Positions 35,085-46,011 of a stretch of 64,000 nucleotides of DNA are shown here, piece by piece. Location: contig CAJNOP010000062.1 in assembly GCA_905250075.1 (NCBI GenBank), positions 218,656-282,655 on the forward strand, in the 5' to 3' direction. The notes under the pieces were generated by a model. The model did not search any database. It was not told the DNA's origin and saw only the letters and a program-made list of their open reading frames with translations. The number at the start of each line of letters is the position of its first letter. Position 1 is the stretch's first letter. The DNA is from Rotaria sp. Silwood1. Lineage: Eukaryota > Rotifera > Eurotatoria > Philodinida > Philodinidae. Made by a program: the position numbers and the translations under genes.

Positions 35085-36114
35085 ATGAGTAGTCGGCTTA
35101 GTAGGAGAAGCAGTTACGTGCTGTTTTCTTGATGCAAATGCAAATTTGAAGTTATTTCTAATAAAAAGAAAACTATTTTCTAGTTTTCTGCTCAATTAAA
35201 AAAGAATTGTAACAAAGTTTACATTTATTTGAGAAAGATATTTATAATTATATAAACTCGAGTATCACTGTACGTTATACTTAGGATGGCTGTTACCACT
35301 TTTTGCTGTCTTTGTATATGTTGGTGATGCGGTATGGCTCATGGTTGTATATGATCCAGAGAGTGAAGAGCAGCAGAATTATGCTGGACTCACTTCCACA
35401 ATATGTATACTCTTTTACTATTTACAATACGATGTTAAAATTGATAGCAAACGTCGAGACCTATGGATTCCTTATCAAACTCTTCTTCTTTTAGGAGTTG
35501 AAGCTGGTGATGTACTTTACATTGTCTACTATCGATATCGTGAACAAGATGTAGGGCTAATGATCGTTTTTATTATATATACTGTCATTGATGGTGGATT
35601 TGTTATTTATGTCGGCTATTTAAAATACAAGCGAAACCTTCATGTAAAAATGGAGATAACGAAAGAAGCTTTCTTCCATTTAATGTCACGAATAGAAGTA
35701 TTGTTGATTATTTTAATACCATTATATTCAAGTTATGATGTTATAAGTACAAATTCAATTGCATTTTTTATATTATATGACCTTTTTTCCCACTTCTATA
35801 ATCATGAAAAGTTAACTTATCGTAAATGGTCATTGCTTTCATTTTGGTCACTAATTTTTTTCGCGACAGTCACTGTAATTTTCGAAAATATCGAATTTAT
35901 TTTCACTCGTCTTGCATATAATGCTCATGAAGCACACGATCCATTGAAGGAGAAGACCTATCATACCAGGGCACAAATTTTGAAATATACGAACAATGCA
36001 ACAGAAATAATTGCATCAATAGCATGTTACACATTAATATCGCTTCAATTTTTTACAAAGTCTAATAAAAGAAGCGAAATGAAACCAGAAAATATCGGAA
36101 ATATCGAACAATAG
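35085..36114 (+). CDS. Multi-pass membrane protein, about seven helices, unknown family
   Basis: The main exon is certain (35285-36114). A first exon 35085-35112 (start MSSRLSRRS, donor before gttacg) joins it in frame across a 172-bp intron, but this is a best guess. The product would be 285 residues. Hydrophobic helices follow one another: WLLPLFAVFVYVGDAVWLMVV, LTSTICILFYYLQY, TLLLLGVEAGDVLYIVYY, MIVFIIYTVIDGGFVIYVGY, then about 135-165, WSLLSFWSLIFFATVTVIF, and a last helix near 240-262. The C-terminus is short and polar. No catalytic or receptor motif is visible and no GPCR signature fits. Likely one of the many bdelloid-specific membrane families. Confidence 0.6.
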
Positions 36115-36611
36115 AACTATGTTCGTAGTGGGATTGTGAGCTTTTGAAATTTTCATTTGTCAATTTTCCCAAGTTCTTGATATTTATAATACAGCAAAGA
36201 ATCGAATTCCACAACAGATTAGTGAACATCAAGAGTGTGGATGTGGCTATGTATTCGTGGGTTTGGATGTGGATCATGTTGTGAATGTGACATTAGCTCT
36301 GTAGATCATAAGAGAGAGTGTGAGTGTGGGTTTGATTCCGTCCGCAATTTTTCATAATCCAAACTCATAGCTTAGATAACGCAGATCACACTGAATACTA
36401 TCTAGTCTTACAGAAGAATCTGAAATCACATAATTTTCTTTTACTTATGCTGTCAATACGTTAAAAAGTCCGATTTAGCATGAGTTTTATACAAAGCGTC
36501 CCAAAAGCTTGAAATCAACTGTTGACATTTTAAAACTAATATATAATTCAAAACGAATTCTTGAATTTTCTTTCACCATACAACAGTATTGATTCGATCT
36601 CTAATTGTCAC
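36115..36611. other. Intergenic
   Basis: Holds one G-rich repeat (listed) and AT-rich sequence before the large palindrome; nothing else recognised. Confidence 0.3.
36233..36330. repeat. G-rich telomere-like tract (copy 10, arms unpaired)
   Basis: Contains gagtgtggatgtggc, gtgggtttggatgtggatca and gagtgtgagtgtgggt on the plus strand. Unlike the other members, the C-rich arm is missing, so this copy has lost its symmetry. Confidence 0.5.
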
Positions 36612-37211
36612 TTACAATGGAACTGTTTGTCATGTCAGATGATTTGCGTAAAAATGTTCCGGCCAAATTATCACTCTCACTGCCAAACTAACAAATATAA
36701 AATATTACGTACCCATAGCGAGCCTGGACTGGAATATCGGATTTCCCAGTGAATTTTCTCTGCAGGACCCCACTTTCTCACCAATATCATATTTTCGAAT
36801 TTCGACCTGGAAATTTTGTACAAATGAAGGTTTCAATGAGACTAGTTGACAGAAAAAATCTCAGAATGGTTGGGCAGTTTTTCTTTGAGATATGAGTCTT
36901 TCAAAATATCGGCGTTTTTCTATAGAATTTGTATATTTTGAGAGACTCATATCTCAAAGAAAAATTGCCCAACCATTCTGAAATCTTTTCTGTAAGCTAA
37001 TCTCATTGAGATCTTCATTTGTACAAAGTTTCAGGTCGAAATTCGAAAATATGATATTGCGGAGAAAATTCACTGGGAAATCCGATATCTCAGTCCAGGC
37101 TCGCTATGGGCGCGTAATATTTTAAATTTATTAGTTTGGCGGTGTGAGTGGTAATTTGGTCGGAACATCGTTGAGCAAATCATCTGACATGACAAACAGT
37201 TCCATTGTTAG
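36612..37211. repeat. 600-bp near-perfect palindromic element (foldback MITE)
   Basis: Two arms of about 290 bp (36612-36910 and 36934-37211) are inverted copies with few differences, around a loop of about 23 bp (cggcgtttttctatagaatt). The ends read acaatggaactgtttgtcat on the left and its complement on the right. The inner arms share agatatgagtctttcaaaat and the outer arms share gcgagcctggactg. No ORF or target-site duplication is obvious. A diverged half-copy occurs at 40970-41095. Confidence 0.88.
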
Positions 37212-37349
37212 TTTCAAATGTAAACAATAACAATCATAAAATTTTGGTACTGATAATTGTATGAAAGTTTCGATGAACAATCATCAGTCATAGAATAAGA
37301 ATGACAAATATCTAATATTAAGTTTATTATTTCTTTTGAATGTTTATTC
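37212..37349. other. Intergenic
   Basis: Short AT-rich spacer between the palindrome and the TPR-gene fragment. Confidence 0.3.
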
Positions 37350-37960
37350 AAAAAAAAAAACTCGCGTGAAAGCCATATCAAAGTGTTTCAATTTGGCTTT
37401 ATAATTTCCAAGATGAAACTCAACTTCACCGAATATTCTGTCTACATAAGCTATCAACTTCTGATCATGATTTGGTTTTATAGGAAAGATTGTCAAAATA
37501 TTTTTTTTTCTTCTGGATAATGACCAACTTCAATTAACTTTTGACCAAGTAAAAATTGATTAGGCAAATGATGAAATTTTTCCATTTTATATTAGATTTC
37601 TTTATAAACATGTTCTTGCTGTTTATCGGTTAATGTTAATGCAACAGACCATGTTTTTTTAGTAGCATTTGATATATTCTAATTTGAATATAATTTCGAT
37701 ATGAAATAGAATTTCTTCATTATTAGTAAACACTCGTAGCAAGTGTATGGTTTTCAGAATTATAACAAGTGTTCTGATAGAATTGTTTGATCAAAAATAT
37801 TGGTCTTCAATTAGAGAAGTATTGAAATAATCAAGAATATTTTTCTCTTGTGATTTGTAATAATGATCATCAATCAAAAACACTAAGTTTTTTTCGTTAT
37901 AGTATCGATATTTATCACGACTAGCTTGTTAAAAAAGCATAAAATAAAGTATATTTTATA
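37350..37960 (-). pseudogene. Fragment of an ART/TPR-type protein gene
   Basis: Reading leftward from 37930, pieces include NLVFLIDDHYYKSQEKNI, then FTNNEEILFHIEIIFKLE, then KKTWSVALTLTDKQQEH, and, after another break, NQFLLGQKLIEVGHYPEE and FGEVEFHLGNYKAKLKHFDMA. The NEEILFH block resembles the ExE region of bdelloid ART proteins and the last blocks are TPR-like, the same order as in the intact gene at 9953-12259. Stops and a frame change interrupt it, and neither the N-terminal domain nor most TPRs are present. Confidence 0.5.
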
Positions 37961-38394
37961 ATAATTACGTGTTTACCTGTACTTCGTTCTATCAACTCAA
38001 GACACAATTTTTTTCTTCTTCTTTTGTTGCTGTGATTCATTCCGCTGACTCTGCGTGTGCAGATATTATTTGGTTGGTTTATCAACAATCATTTTCTCTT
38101 ATCTCTTCTATTAGACATTTATAGTTACTTTATGCTGAGTGCAAATGTTTTTTTTCGTGTCATTATTTGACTGTTTCTTTTTATACAACAAACGAAGCAG
38201 CATAATCGTCAAAAAAAGGCTTAATTTAAAACACAACTGCTCATGCCATTGCTTTCTAGCTTTCTATTAATTTATCCTCTTGTTGTTTATCATTTTATGC
38301 TTCTTTTTTAAACTGTAATTACTAATTTGAGCGATACATGCTTATACTATCTTTACACTCATTATATATTCAATGATTAGTTGAACATTTCAGT
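37961..38394. other. Intergenic, upstream of the TMEM272-like gene
   Basis: T-rich. An AG (tttcag) directly before the ATG at 38395 may be the acceptor of a 5' UTR intron. Confidence 0.3.
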
Positions 38395-39051
38395 ATGTTT
38401 CAATTACAATCTGTTCCTGATGACGCAACTGTCTCCAATACTGATCAAAAGACAACTGCTTCGAGCACTTTCTCCAATCAAGAGCAGCAACTGAGCCTGA
38501 CACAAAAAGATCGATTAAACGAAGTCGTGATTCGAGTTTCGTCACCGAGAACTCTCTTTCAGAGTATTTTAACAATTCCTTCTTTTGCTGTCGAGCTGCA
38601 CTATGGTATAAATTATGTCAATCAATGTCCTATTCAACCACTAATTAACATCTTTTTGATTGTTCACGGTTGTTCGAGTTTGGCAAACGGAATCGTGCTT
38701 TTGATTGGCTTCATAGTTGCTAACTATATTAAAAGATCGTATAGTCCTTCGTCATATGCTTCATGTTTGCTCGTTGGTAGTTTGATTGGACAGCTTGTTT
38801 TATTGTTCTTCTCCTTTGCATGGTTAATAGTCGGTCAAATCTGGATATTTGGAGCTTTTTCTAATGGATTTCAATCGCAAAATCTCACTCAATCCTCAAC
38901 TTACTGTCATCCGACTGTATTTTGGACTGGATTCGCTATCATCATCGTCACATATGCTATTTGGCTTATCCTTATTGTGGTGTGCGTCCGACCAATAATT
39001 ATGAGACGTCTTAAAATGAAGCAACGGACAGCTCCAACAATGGATAAATAA
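38395..39051 (+). CDS. TMEM272-like four-helix membrane protein
   Basis: Single exon, 218 residues. A polar Gln/Ser/Thr-rich cytoplasmic N-terminus (1-54) is followed by four hydrophobic helices (about 55-73, 83-108, 122-148 and 172-198) and a basic tail (MRRLKMKQR). The NQCPIQPLINIFLIVHG block (76-92) after helix 1 and the YCHPTVFWTGFA block (170-181) before helix 4 match the animal TMEM272-like family as I know it, with Cys 78 and Cys 171 likely on the outer face. The function of the family is unknown. A glycosylation site (NLT, about 163) lies in the second outer loop. Frame intact, start is the first ATG. Confidence 0.7.
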   Translation: MFQLQSVPDDATVSNTDQKTTASSTFSNQEQQLSLTQKDRLNEVVIRVSSPRTLFQSILTIPSFAVELHYGINYVNQCPIQPLINIFLIVHGCSSLANGIVLLIGFIVANYIKRSYSPSSYASCLLVGSLIGQLVLLFFSFAWLIVGQIWIFGAFSNGFQSQNLTQSSTYCHPTVFWTGFAIIIVTYAIWLILIVVCVRPIIMRRLKMKQRTAPTMDK

Positions 39052-40540
39052 AGTGTGTGAGAATCTAGGTATGAAATAAATATAATACTCCAATCGACAC
39101 TCATTCACCAGCTTTTATCGACATATTCTCAATCGATTGTATCATATAATGAATTTTATTTTATAATGAATTTATGCAATTGATTAAGTTATATTATGAA
39201 ATTGAATAAATTGGATGATTTTTTGAAAACAAACAATACAAGAATCCATTAAAAGAAAATCTATGCTCAACCAACTGATGTACAAAAATATATAAAATGA
39301 GTAATTTCATTTAGGTATTATCTTAAGGTTATTCAGTTGGAACCACTTGGAGTTCTAATTTTAAAAGATGCATCTTGAAACTCTTCAATAATATTAAAAC
39401 GTCTAATAATGGAAAAAAATATGTCTCGCAAAGACTTCTTTGTTCATAGATTTATACGTCAATTTTTCATCATTTATTTCATCGAAAAATATGAACGGCA
39501 TTTATTCGCGTGTGAAATGAATATATCATTCACAGAGTGACCCACTTTCAAGATTTTTTTTGATAATAAAAGCGTTGTGATTGATATCTTTTTTAGGTGG
39601 ATTGCTAGTAACACACTACTTTTAGAGTTTAGTTGAAAAATTACTCACTTTTTGCTGTTTTTTAAACTGAACCACAAGAAACAGACATACATGGAAAAAA
39701 GACAGCTTCTTATCTGTGTTTTGTTTATTGATGCCATGATTTAATTCTCGCTTCTTCTACTCGAATTTCATAGTCGTTGTTCAAGAGCAACGACGACATA
39801 AAAATCTAACCACTATTTTTTGATCCATTCACGTGTTTTGTTAACATGCCAGCTTACACGTATTTGAAAGCAGCTTCTCAATGTGACTTTTCCCCTAAAT
39901 GTTTCAGATTTTCTCAGTACATAGCGTGTCCGGTAGTTGACCGATTTCTATAACAAGCATCCAAGTCTTTCCGACAGAGTTATTTTGTGAACTATACGAA
40001 ATTTTCAGTGCCATTGAACTACTTTGATCACTCTTTGGTATCAATTTGAAAATAGATGCCATTCTTTCTCAAATATCTGCTTTAACCATCACTGTATTGA
40101 ATGAAGACGATTTGCACGTTTTTCTTCAAGTTGCTCTCCTACATATAAGCCCTTCAAAGTGAAAGCTATACAAACAAAACAGCAAATTTACAGAGTTAAA
40201 CCAACACTTTTGAACAGCTGTTCTCTATTCAACAAACCAATTGTTACAGTCAACTACGTTAATTATGTTACACTAAATTTCAAAACAAGGCTATTCAATA
40301 CTATTCCACCTATTTACATTATTTTCACATAACAAACAGCAAAATACAAAAATTCAATCATTGAAACTACGCCCTTAATTAATCACTAAGTCCACGAAGT
40401 TATGCTAAAACTACAACCTCTTATACCACACATTCTAGTCCAACGCTCATCTTCACTGATCTCTTGCCATATTTACTGGCATGACAAACTTACCCTTCCA
40501 CTAGTCGAAAGATCGTAAAACATTACTGGGCTGCGATTCG
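39052..40540. other. Intergenic, AT-rich
   Basis: No coding signal or repeat recognised. It runs up to the tandem repeat that borders the assembly gap. Confidence 0.35.
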
Positions 40541-40620
40541 ACCTATATTTCCTATATTTTTGAAAAAGTCCTATTTTTGTCCTATATTTCAATAAAAATT
40601 CCTATTTTTCCTATATTTTA
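40541..40620. repeat. Short tandem repeat, unit (t)cctatWttt
   Basis: Six imperfect copies of cctatattt/cctattttt spaced by A-rich linkers. The array stops 12 bases before the N gap and may continue into it. Confidence 0.7.
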
Positions 40621-40632
40621 TCGAAAAAAGGA

Positions 40633-40732
40633 NNNNNNNNNNNNNNNNNNNNNNNNNNNNNNNNNNNNNNNNNNNNNNNNNNNNNNNNNNNNNNNNNNNN
40701 NNNNNNNNNNNNNNNNNNNNNNNNNNNNNNNN
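40633..40732. other. Assembly gap, 100 N
   Basis: Exactly 100 N, the conventional placeholder for a gap of unknown size. It is bounded on the left by the cctatattt array and on the right by ttataatagcggag, which recurs at 40904 as ttataatagtggag at the end of a hairpin. Confidence 0.95.
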
Positions 40733-40809
40733 TTATAATAGCGGAGTGAATTTTTCTAGTGATTGATAGAAAATACCGTTTCCATGACCTACACGAAAAA
40801 TTTACTTTA

Positions 40810-40912
40810 CTATTGTAAGGACAGAACATAGTGTTGTTCGGGCCATATGAAAGAGGGTCTCTACAAACTCCCTAATCGCCCCGAACAACACTATGTTTTG
40901 TTCTTATAATAG
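40810..40912. repeat. Hairpin, ~33-bp arms
   Basis: The left arm (40810-40842) with acatagtgttgttcggg pairs with the right arm (40879-40912) with ccccgaacaacactatgt, around a 36-base loop. The sequence directly after the gap looks like the end of a second copy. Confidence 0.8.
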
Positions 40913-40969
40913 TGGAGAAAACCTTTCCTGATTCATTTTTACACCTACACTTAAAAGTTAAATATCTCC

Positions 40970-41095
40970 CTCTAGGCAAGCCAACAGCCACTAATATTTT
41001 AACCTTGTTAGTTTGGCGTTGAGAGCTTTCATTTGACCCGAACATGTTCAACGTTTTCGCTCATCAATACACATACCTCCATTGTTAGAAAAATA
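40970..41095. repeat. Diverged half-copy of the 36.6-kb palindrome
   Basis: Shares taatattttaa, ttagtttggcg, a gaacat block and the end ccattgttag, in the same order as 37095-37211. The matching left arm is not visible nearby and may lie in the gap. Confidence 0.6.
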
Positions 41096-43734
41096 AATTT
41101 TTAATGTTATTAATAAAAAATTTTAATTTGTTGTCTGGACGTTTTCCAATTGTTCTATTTCATTTGCTGTTAACTAGAAAGAGACATTGAGTGTTTTCTT
41201 TTTTCGGAGCTATCTTACGGTTCCTTGAACATGTCGACACTTTTCGACTCAACGTTGAACTAAGCATACCTTCGCATTTTGAAGCTACTTGTGGTTCTCA
41301 AAGAGAGTACAATTGATCGAATTCATACTTTTACCACAACTAGATTATCAAAAATGATGGAATCTATTTTCGGAGAAAAAATTTTAAAAGCAGATTTTCA
41401 AAAATCATTGAGCTAGCTGTGTCCGATCTGGCTAAACTTTTGACTAAAAGTACTTGAAATTATTCTCAAGAGACGAAATCGGCCGTTACCGTTTGTGACT
41501 TTTCTCTCCGGATTTAGAGAGCCTTAAATGTCAACACTTCGCCGTGAATGCGCATGTTTTTGCATTTCTCACATAAGAAAAAAGAAAGCGAGATTTTTGA
41601 TACAGTTTAAGACAGCTACTGAGATATAGTGTAAAATATCGCCAAAAAAAAGACTCAGCCCGATCGGACACATTTAGACCGGAATTGTGAGTTCGATGTA
41701 GTCCTATAGAAAATCAAAATTTTTTTGAAAAAAACCACGAAAACATTGTTTAAAATCGTTTCCCTGGAACATGTGTCTCCTTTAGTTTAGATGCTCTATC
41801 GGTGGTACTTACTTCATATGGATCGGCTGTATCCTCTTTGTGAATCAGAAATGATCAAAAAAAAGGAGAGCAGATCATCCTTTTGATGAATTTGCTTAGT
41901 ATTGATACGTAGCGATTCCAAGCAGTTATCGATTATATTATTTAAAGAGCGAATTTAAGTTTTCAATTTCATTACTATTTATAGCATGGGTGACCGATAA
42001 AAACAAGTTATGGATGATTTATCTAACATTTTTCATTATTAATTGTTCAAGTTTATGCTATGGATCTTGAGAGACAAAAAAACAACTAAAAGACTTATTA
42101 TACAAGGTATTCTAGTTTTCTATTTTTTCGTTTTTGAGGAGTAGTCAATGATTTGATCGATGTCAATGTGAATGATGGAATGCACAGATATCAAAGCTAA
42201 TCCATGTAGAAAATTTTTACTTATGGCACTTGGCACTTAGTATTTTAGCAATTTTAATGCAGAAACTTGCTCGTCAGCTCCTGTTAGGGCTGAACTACGA
42301 AACTTACATATACTTGCTAGCCTGATTAAACTAATATAAAATGCATAAAGTGAAAAATCTCTTGTAGACTATAGTTATTCTGCTGAATAATCGATCATCA
42401 GTGCAAGAACACTCTAATTTCTGCATTTCGAACAGAAATTTTTAATGTTTTTAAGAATACCTTTCTTTTTTGTTTGCTCGTTGTTATTTACTCATTTTTT
42501 TTAAATTCATTTTTGTTTAATTTAATATTTTTATTATTATAACATTTGAATTAATTGGAAAATAAGTCTGTTTTACGTATCCATTATATCTACATCAGTA
42601 GGTTTCAACATACTATTATATACATTGATTAACTCACAATAAACTGATATTGATTATTTTTAAGTAATAATTTGATAAATTCATCGTTTTTATGTTGGTC
42701 AAATAACAATTGTAGCATGTTAGGATATGTCTAAGGTCTGTAGTGGACTGGAGAAAAGAGGCGCCACAAAGCTTCGACTTAAAACTCACACTCACTATTT
42801 TCTTCAAAAATGTATGTGAGTTTCATAAAATTATTGAATTTTAATCAAGTAGTTGAATAAAAAGATGAGACTAACGGATGCAAGAATCAATAGTGAAAAT
42901 TTCAGCTCATCTTACTAGATACTGAGCCATTGTTATTGTCTATGTTTTCTTTTTATTTCCAATTTCAAGATGATTTTCTATAACGACAAGTCTTAGAAAA
43001 TAAAAAAACAGGTTTTTTAAAGAGTTAACGTTCAGTGTCGTGTTTTTTGAGGCAAGCCCAATTTCAAAACTATACTCAACAGTCTAATTTGAATTCAAAA
43101 TATATGGTGCTGAGTTCTAGGAAAAAAATATTCTTCTTTCAAAAGGAGATTTAGTATGTGAGACCGAATATTTTTCATTCTTGAAACTTCTTATCTTGAG
43201 CTCTAATCATGAACAAATTAATAGGAGAAAAACCAGACTGATTTGTACATCTAAGCATAGACGGCCATCATAGTAGCAAGATGAAGCTATTGCTACTCCT
43301 AATAACTCATACTTAGGCAGTTGTTAGAAGACCATTTATGCACTATGAAACTTGTTTTATTGTCTTCAGAGGCTCTACTTCATGGTGTATGACATGGACG
43401 GGGTATCAGCACTACAAGAGTTGGCTATTGTTCCCTTTAAAAAGTTGTAGAAACAACAAATATGAGTGAATTGAGTTTCTCTTTTGCCCACGCTCACCCT
43501 AAGATTCTGCCAGATGTAGAAATAGATAAATATTCCAAGGAAAATATTTTTATCGGCAGAAATCGCGATATGCGACGGCTGAATATTTTTTTTAATCAAT
43601 ATCATTATAAGAGTGCATCGACCACCTTTCGAATGTAGGTGTAAATAATATATAGATATCCACTACCACACCTCAAAATGTGTCAGCAAATACGTTTTTC
43701 TATCTACGTTGAATCATAAATAGCACACATACAA
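41096..43734. other. Intergenic; possible weak inverted repeat at 41390-41700
   Basis: No gene recognised. agctgtgtccgatctggct (about 41413) and its inverted counterpart agcccgatcggacaca (about 41657) suggest an old foldback element. A short C-rich motif (gcccacgctcaccc, 43487) resembles one arm of the telomere-like family. Otherwise AT-rich. Confidence 0.35.
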
Positions 43735-44698
43735 ATATATATAAAGGGTGTAAACTAAGTTCTGATTCCATCCGTATTTTGGCTATAACTTTTATTCTTT
43801 TCAATCCTTAGACCTGATTGTTTTCCCAAAAGATGCGCCGTGAAATTCTCTACGAAACTTGATAAAAAGTATTCTTGTAAAAAGTTAAGAAGAAAAATTT
43901 AACGAAGAATATCTAATGCGTAGAAAAAGGCCAATTTTCTAAGTTATTTTCATTTACAATCTTTATAGTATTTCAAACAACTTGAAAGAGATCGGAACAA
44001 CAGTGGAAATGTTTCTGAGTACTTTCAAGTGCGCTCTTTCTCGTCATGCATTTCAAAGGTCATTCAAATGAAAAGGGCCGTTGAAAAATCTAACATTCCA
44101 AAATTTATTTTATAATAACCAAAATCTGTTACTTTTCGCCGGTTAACTTTAGGAAGAAAACTATCCGGTAAGCTTTAAATACATTTTCGTCGTTGAATCT
44201 GATACAAGAGTCATTTTTCCTCAAAACAAAAGAAACCCGAACTCAAAAGCTGCAATTTTGGCTTAATTATACGACGTTTTCCATAAGCTCCGAAAACTAC
44301 AGATTCATACAGCTAAATTTTCAAAAGCATCAAAGAGAAGAAAATCGGTGCAGTTGCATAGATTTATTTAACATTTGTTCACTTAATACTACTTGATAGA
44401 TAGAGCTTTTCAAGCGCTATAAAATGCGTATATTCTCTCCTTCTTATCTTACCTAGCTCAATGAAAATAGTTAGACAAATTGGTTTTTCAACTGATAAAG
44501 TTGGCTCTTTTCTACGTGTTGGATATGCTTCGTTAAATTTTTCTCCTTAACTTTTAACAGAAATAAATTTTATCAAGTTTTGTAGAGAATTTCACGGCGC
44601 ATCTTTTGGGAAAACAATCAGGTCTAAGGGTTGAAAAGAATAAAAGTTATAGCCAAAATACGGATGGAATCAGAACTTAGTTTACACCCTTTATATAT
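43735..44698. repeat. Foldback transposon-like element, ~960 bp
   Basis: The ends (tatataaagggtgtaaacta on the left, its complement on the right) begin terminal inverted repeats of about 200 bp, nearly identical for the outer 120 bp (blocks with ctgattccatccgtatttt, gcgccgtgaaattctct) and more diverged inside. About 500 bp of unique AT-rich interior has no ORF over 70 codons, so it is non-autonomous. The target may be a TA dinucleotide, as the flanks are (TA)n-like. Confidence 0.85.
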
Positions 44699-46011
44699 TG
44701 TCCTGTCAGTAGCGTCGATTGCCGAAAAGCAAGAGTTGAAAACGCAACGAATTGAACTTGTGTTTCATTTTAAGTCTGACCCGCCATTGTCAGTTTTATA
44801 TTAATGATGCTTCTTCCTTGGTAATACTCATTCAAACATATCAATATAAAAATAGGTTTCGAAAAATAAATATTCATGAAAGTTCTAAGTAATATAGGAA
44901 AAATAACTTGTTTGAACGATATTTTACTTTCGCCTCATTACTGTAGACTATTAGTATGTCTCTTATGATGTTATCTTGAAATGTCGTAGTACTTGAAAGT
45001 ACGTACATCTTTTATAAGAAGATAGAATAACGATATTCTCTCTGAAAGTAGCATCATATAAAGAATATCATACATTAGAAAAATTGACATCTTTAGTAAC
45101 AACCAAAAGAAATATCATTCAACTATTATTAGAACGACATAAGTTAAGACTGGAATGAGAAGAAAAAAAAAGACTTTTCAAACTTATGTAAAATTTTGAT
45201 ATAAAAGAAGTCTCTAATTATGTAAAGAATTTTTATATTACAGAATATAGCAATGTCTGCTGGTTCGAATTATGTGATTCAGTAAAATTAATTTGAACAT
45301 TAATACTGTAACTTTAATTGCGAGTATCGTTGTAAAGAAAGATAGTTCACGAAAGAAATACATCTAATGAAGGCAAACTAATGAAATACTTAAGAAATTA
45401 AATTTTATAAACAAAGCTAGTTTGCTTCTTACTATTTGAACTTAGATGTGTCTATTATATTTCTATCGTAATGAAGATAATTTGTATCATTTGACATATT
45501 CTTGCAGGAGTTTATTTTTATATGATAATTTCGTCGAGATTGCAGATGAAATCAGCTAATAAAAATAAAATGATTTAATCTAATACAGTTGGATTTATTG
45601 CTTCATTGTATCATTAAACAGATTTTTCATTCAGAAAAAAACTTTGATATAGATAAAAAAAAAAATCTTCTCACTCCATTTCTTTGTTTTTATCATAACA
45701 ATGATAGTAATGTTGGCTTAAGATATCACCCAATGCATATCTTTGGTATTATATTTATAGATGTTGTTAGTTAGACAAAACAGAATAAGACCAATGCATC
45801 AGATGAAATTTTTGTTTTCATCACAGATCTTTTTTTTTGTTGTCTACCAACAAGTAAATCATTCTAATTCAATTAGTGTTTGCGCATAAGATCGTACCGA
45901 TATCAAATTATAGTCAGGACAGGACTATGTAAAAAATATTTATTCAAAAAAGAAGAGATGTCAACATTAACAAAACATTATATAATGAAGTCAATTTTTA
46001 GATAAATTAAA
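44699..46011. other. Intergenic, AT-rich
   Basis: Nothing recognised apart from short ORFs. The last part is the former promoter region of the F-box pseudogene. Confidence 0.3.

Noticed and set aside
44193-44396. 67-codon ORF inside the 43.7-kb foldback element
   Set aside because: No transposase motif, too short, and lies in the AT-rich unique core.
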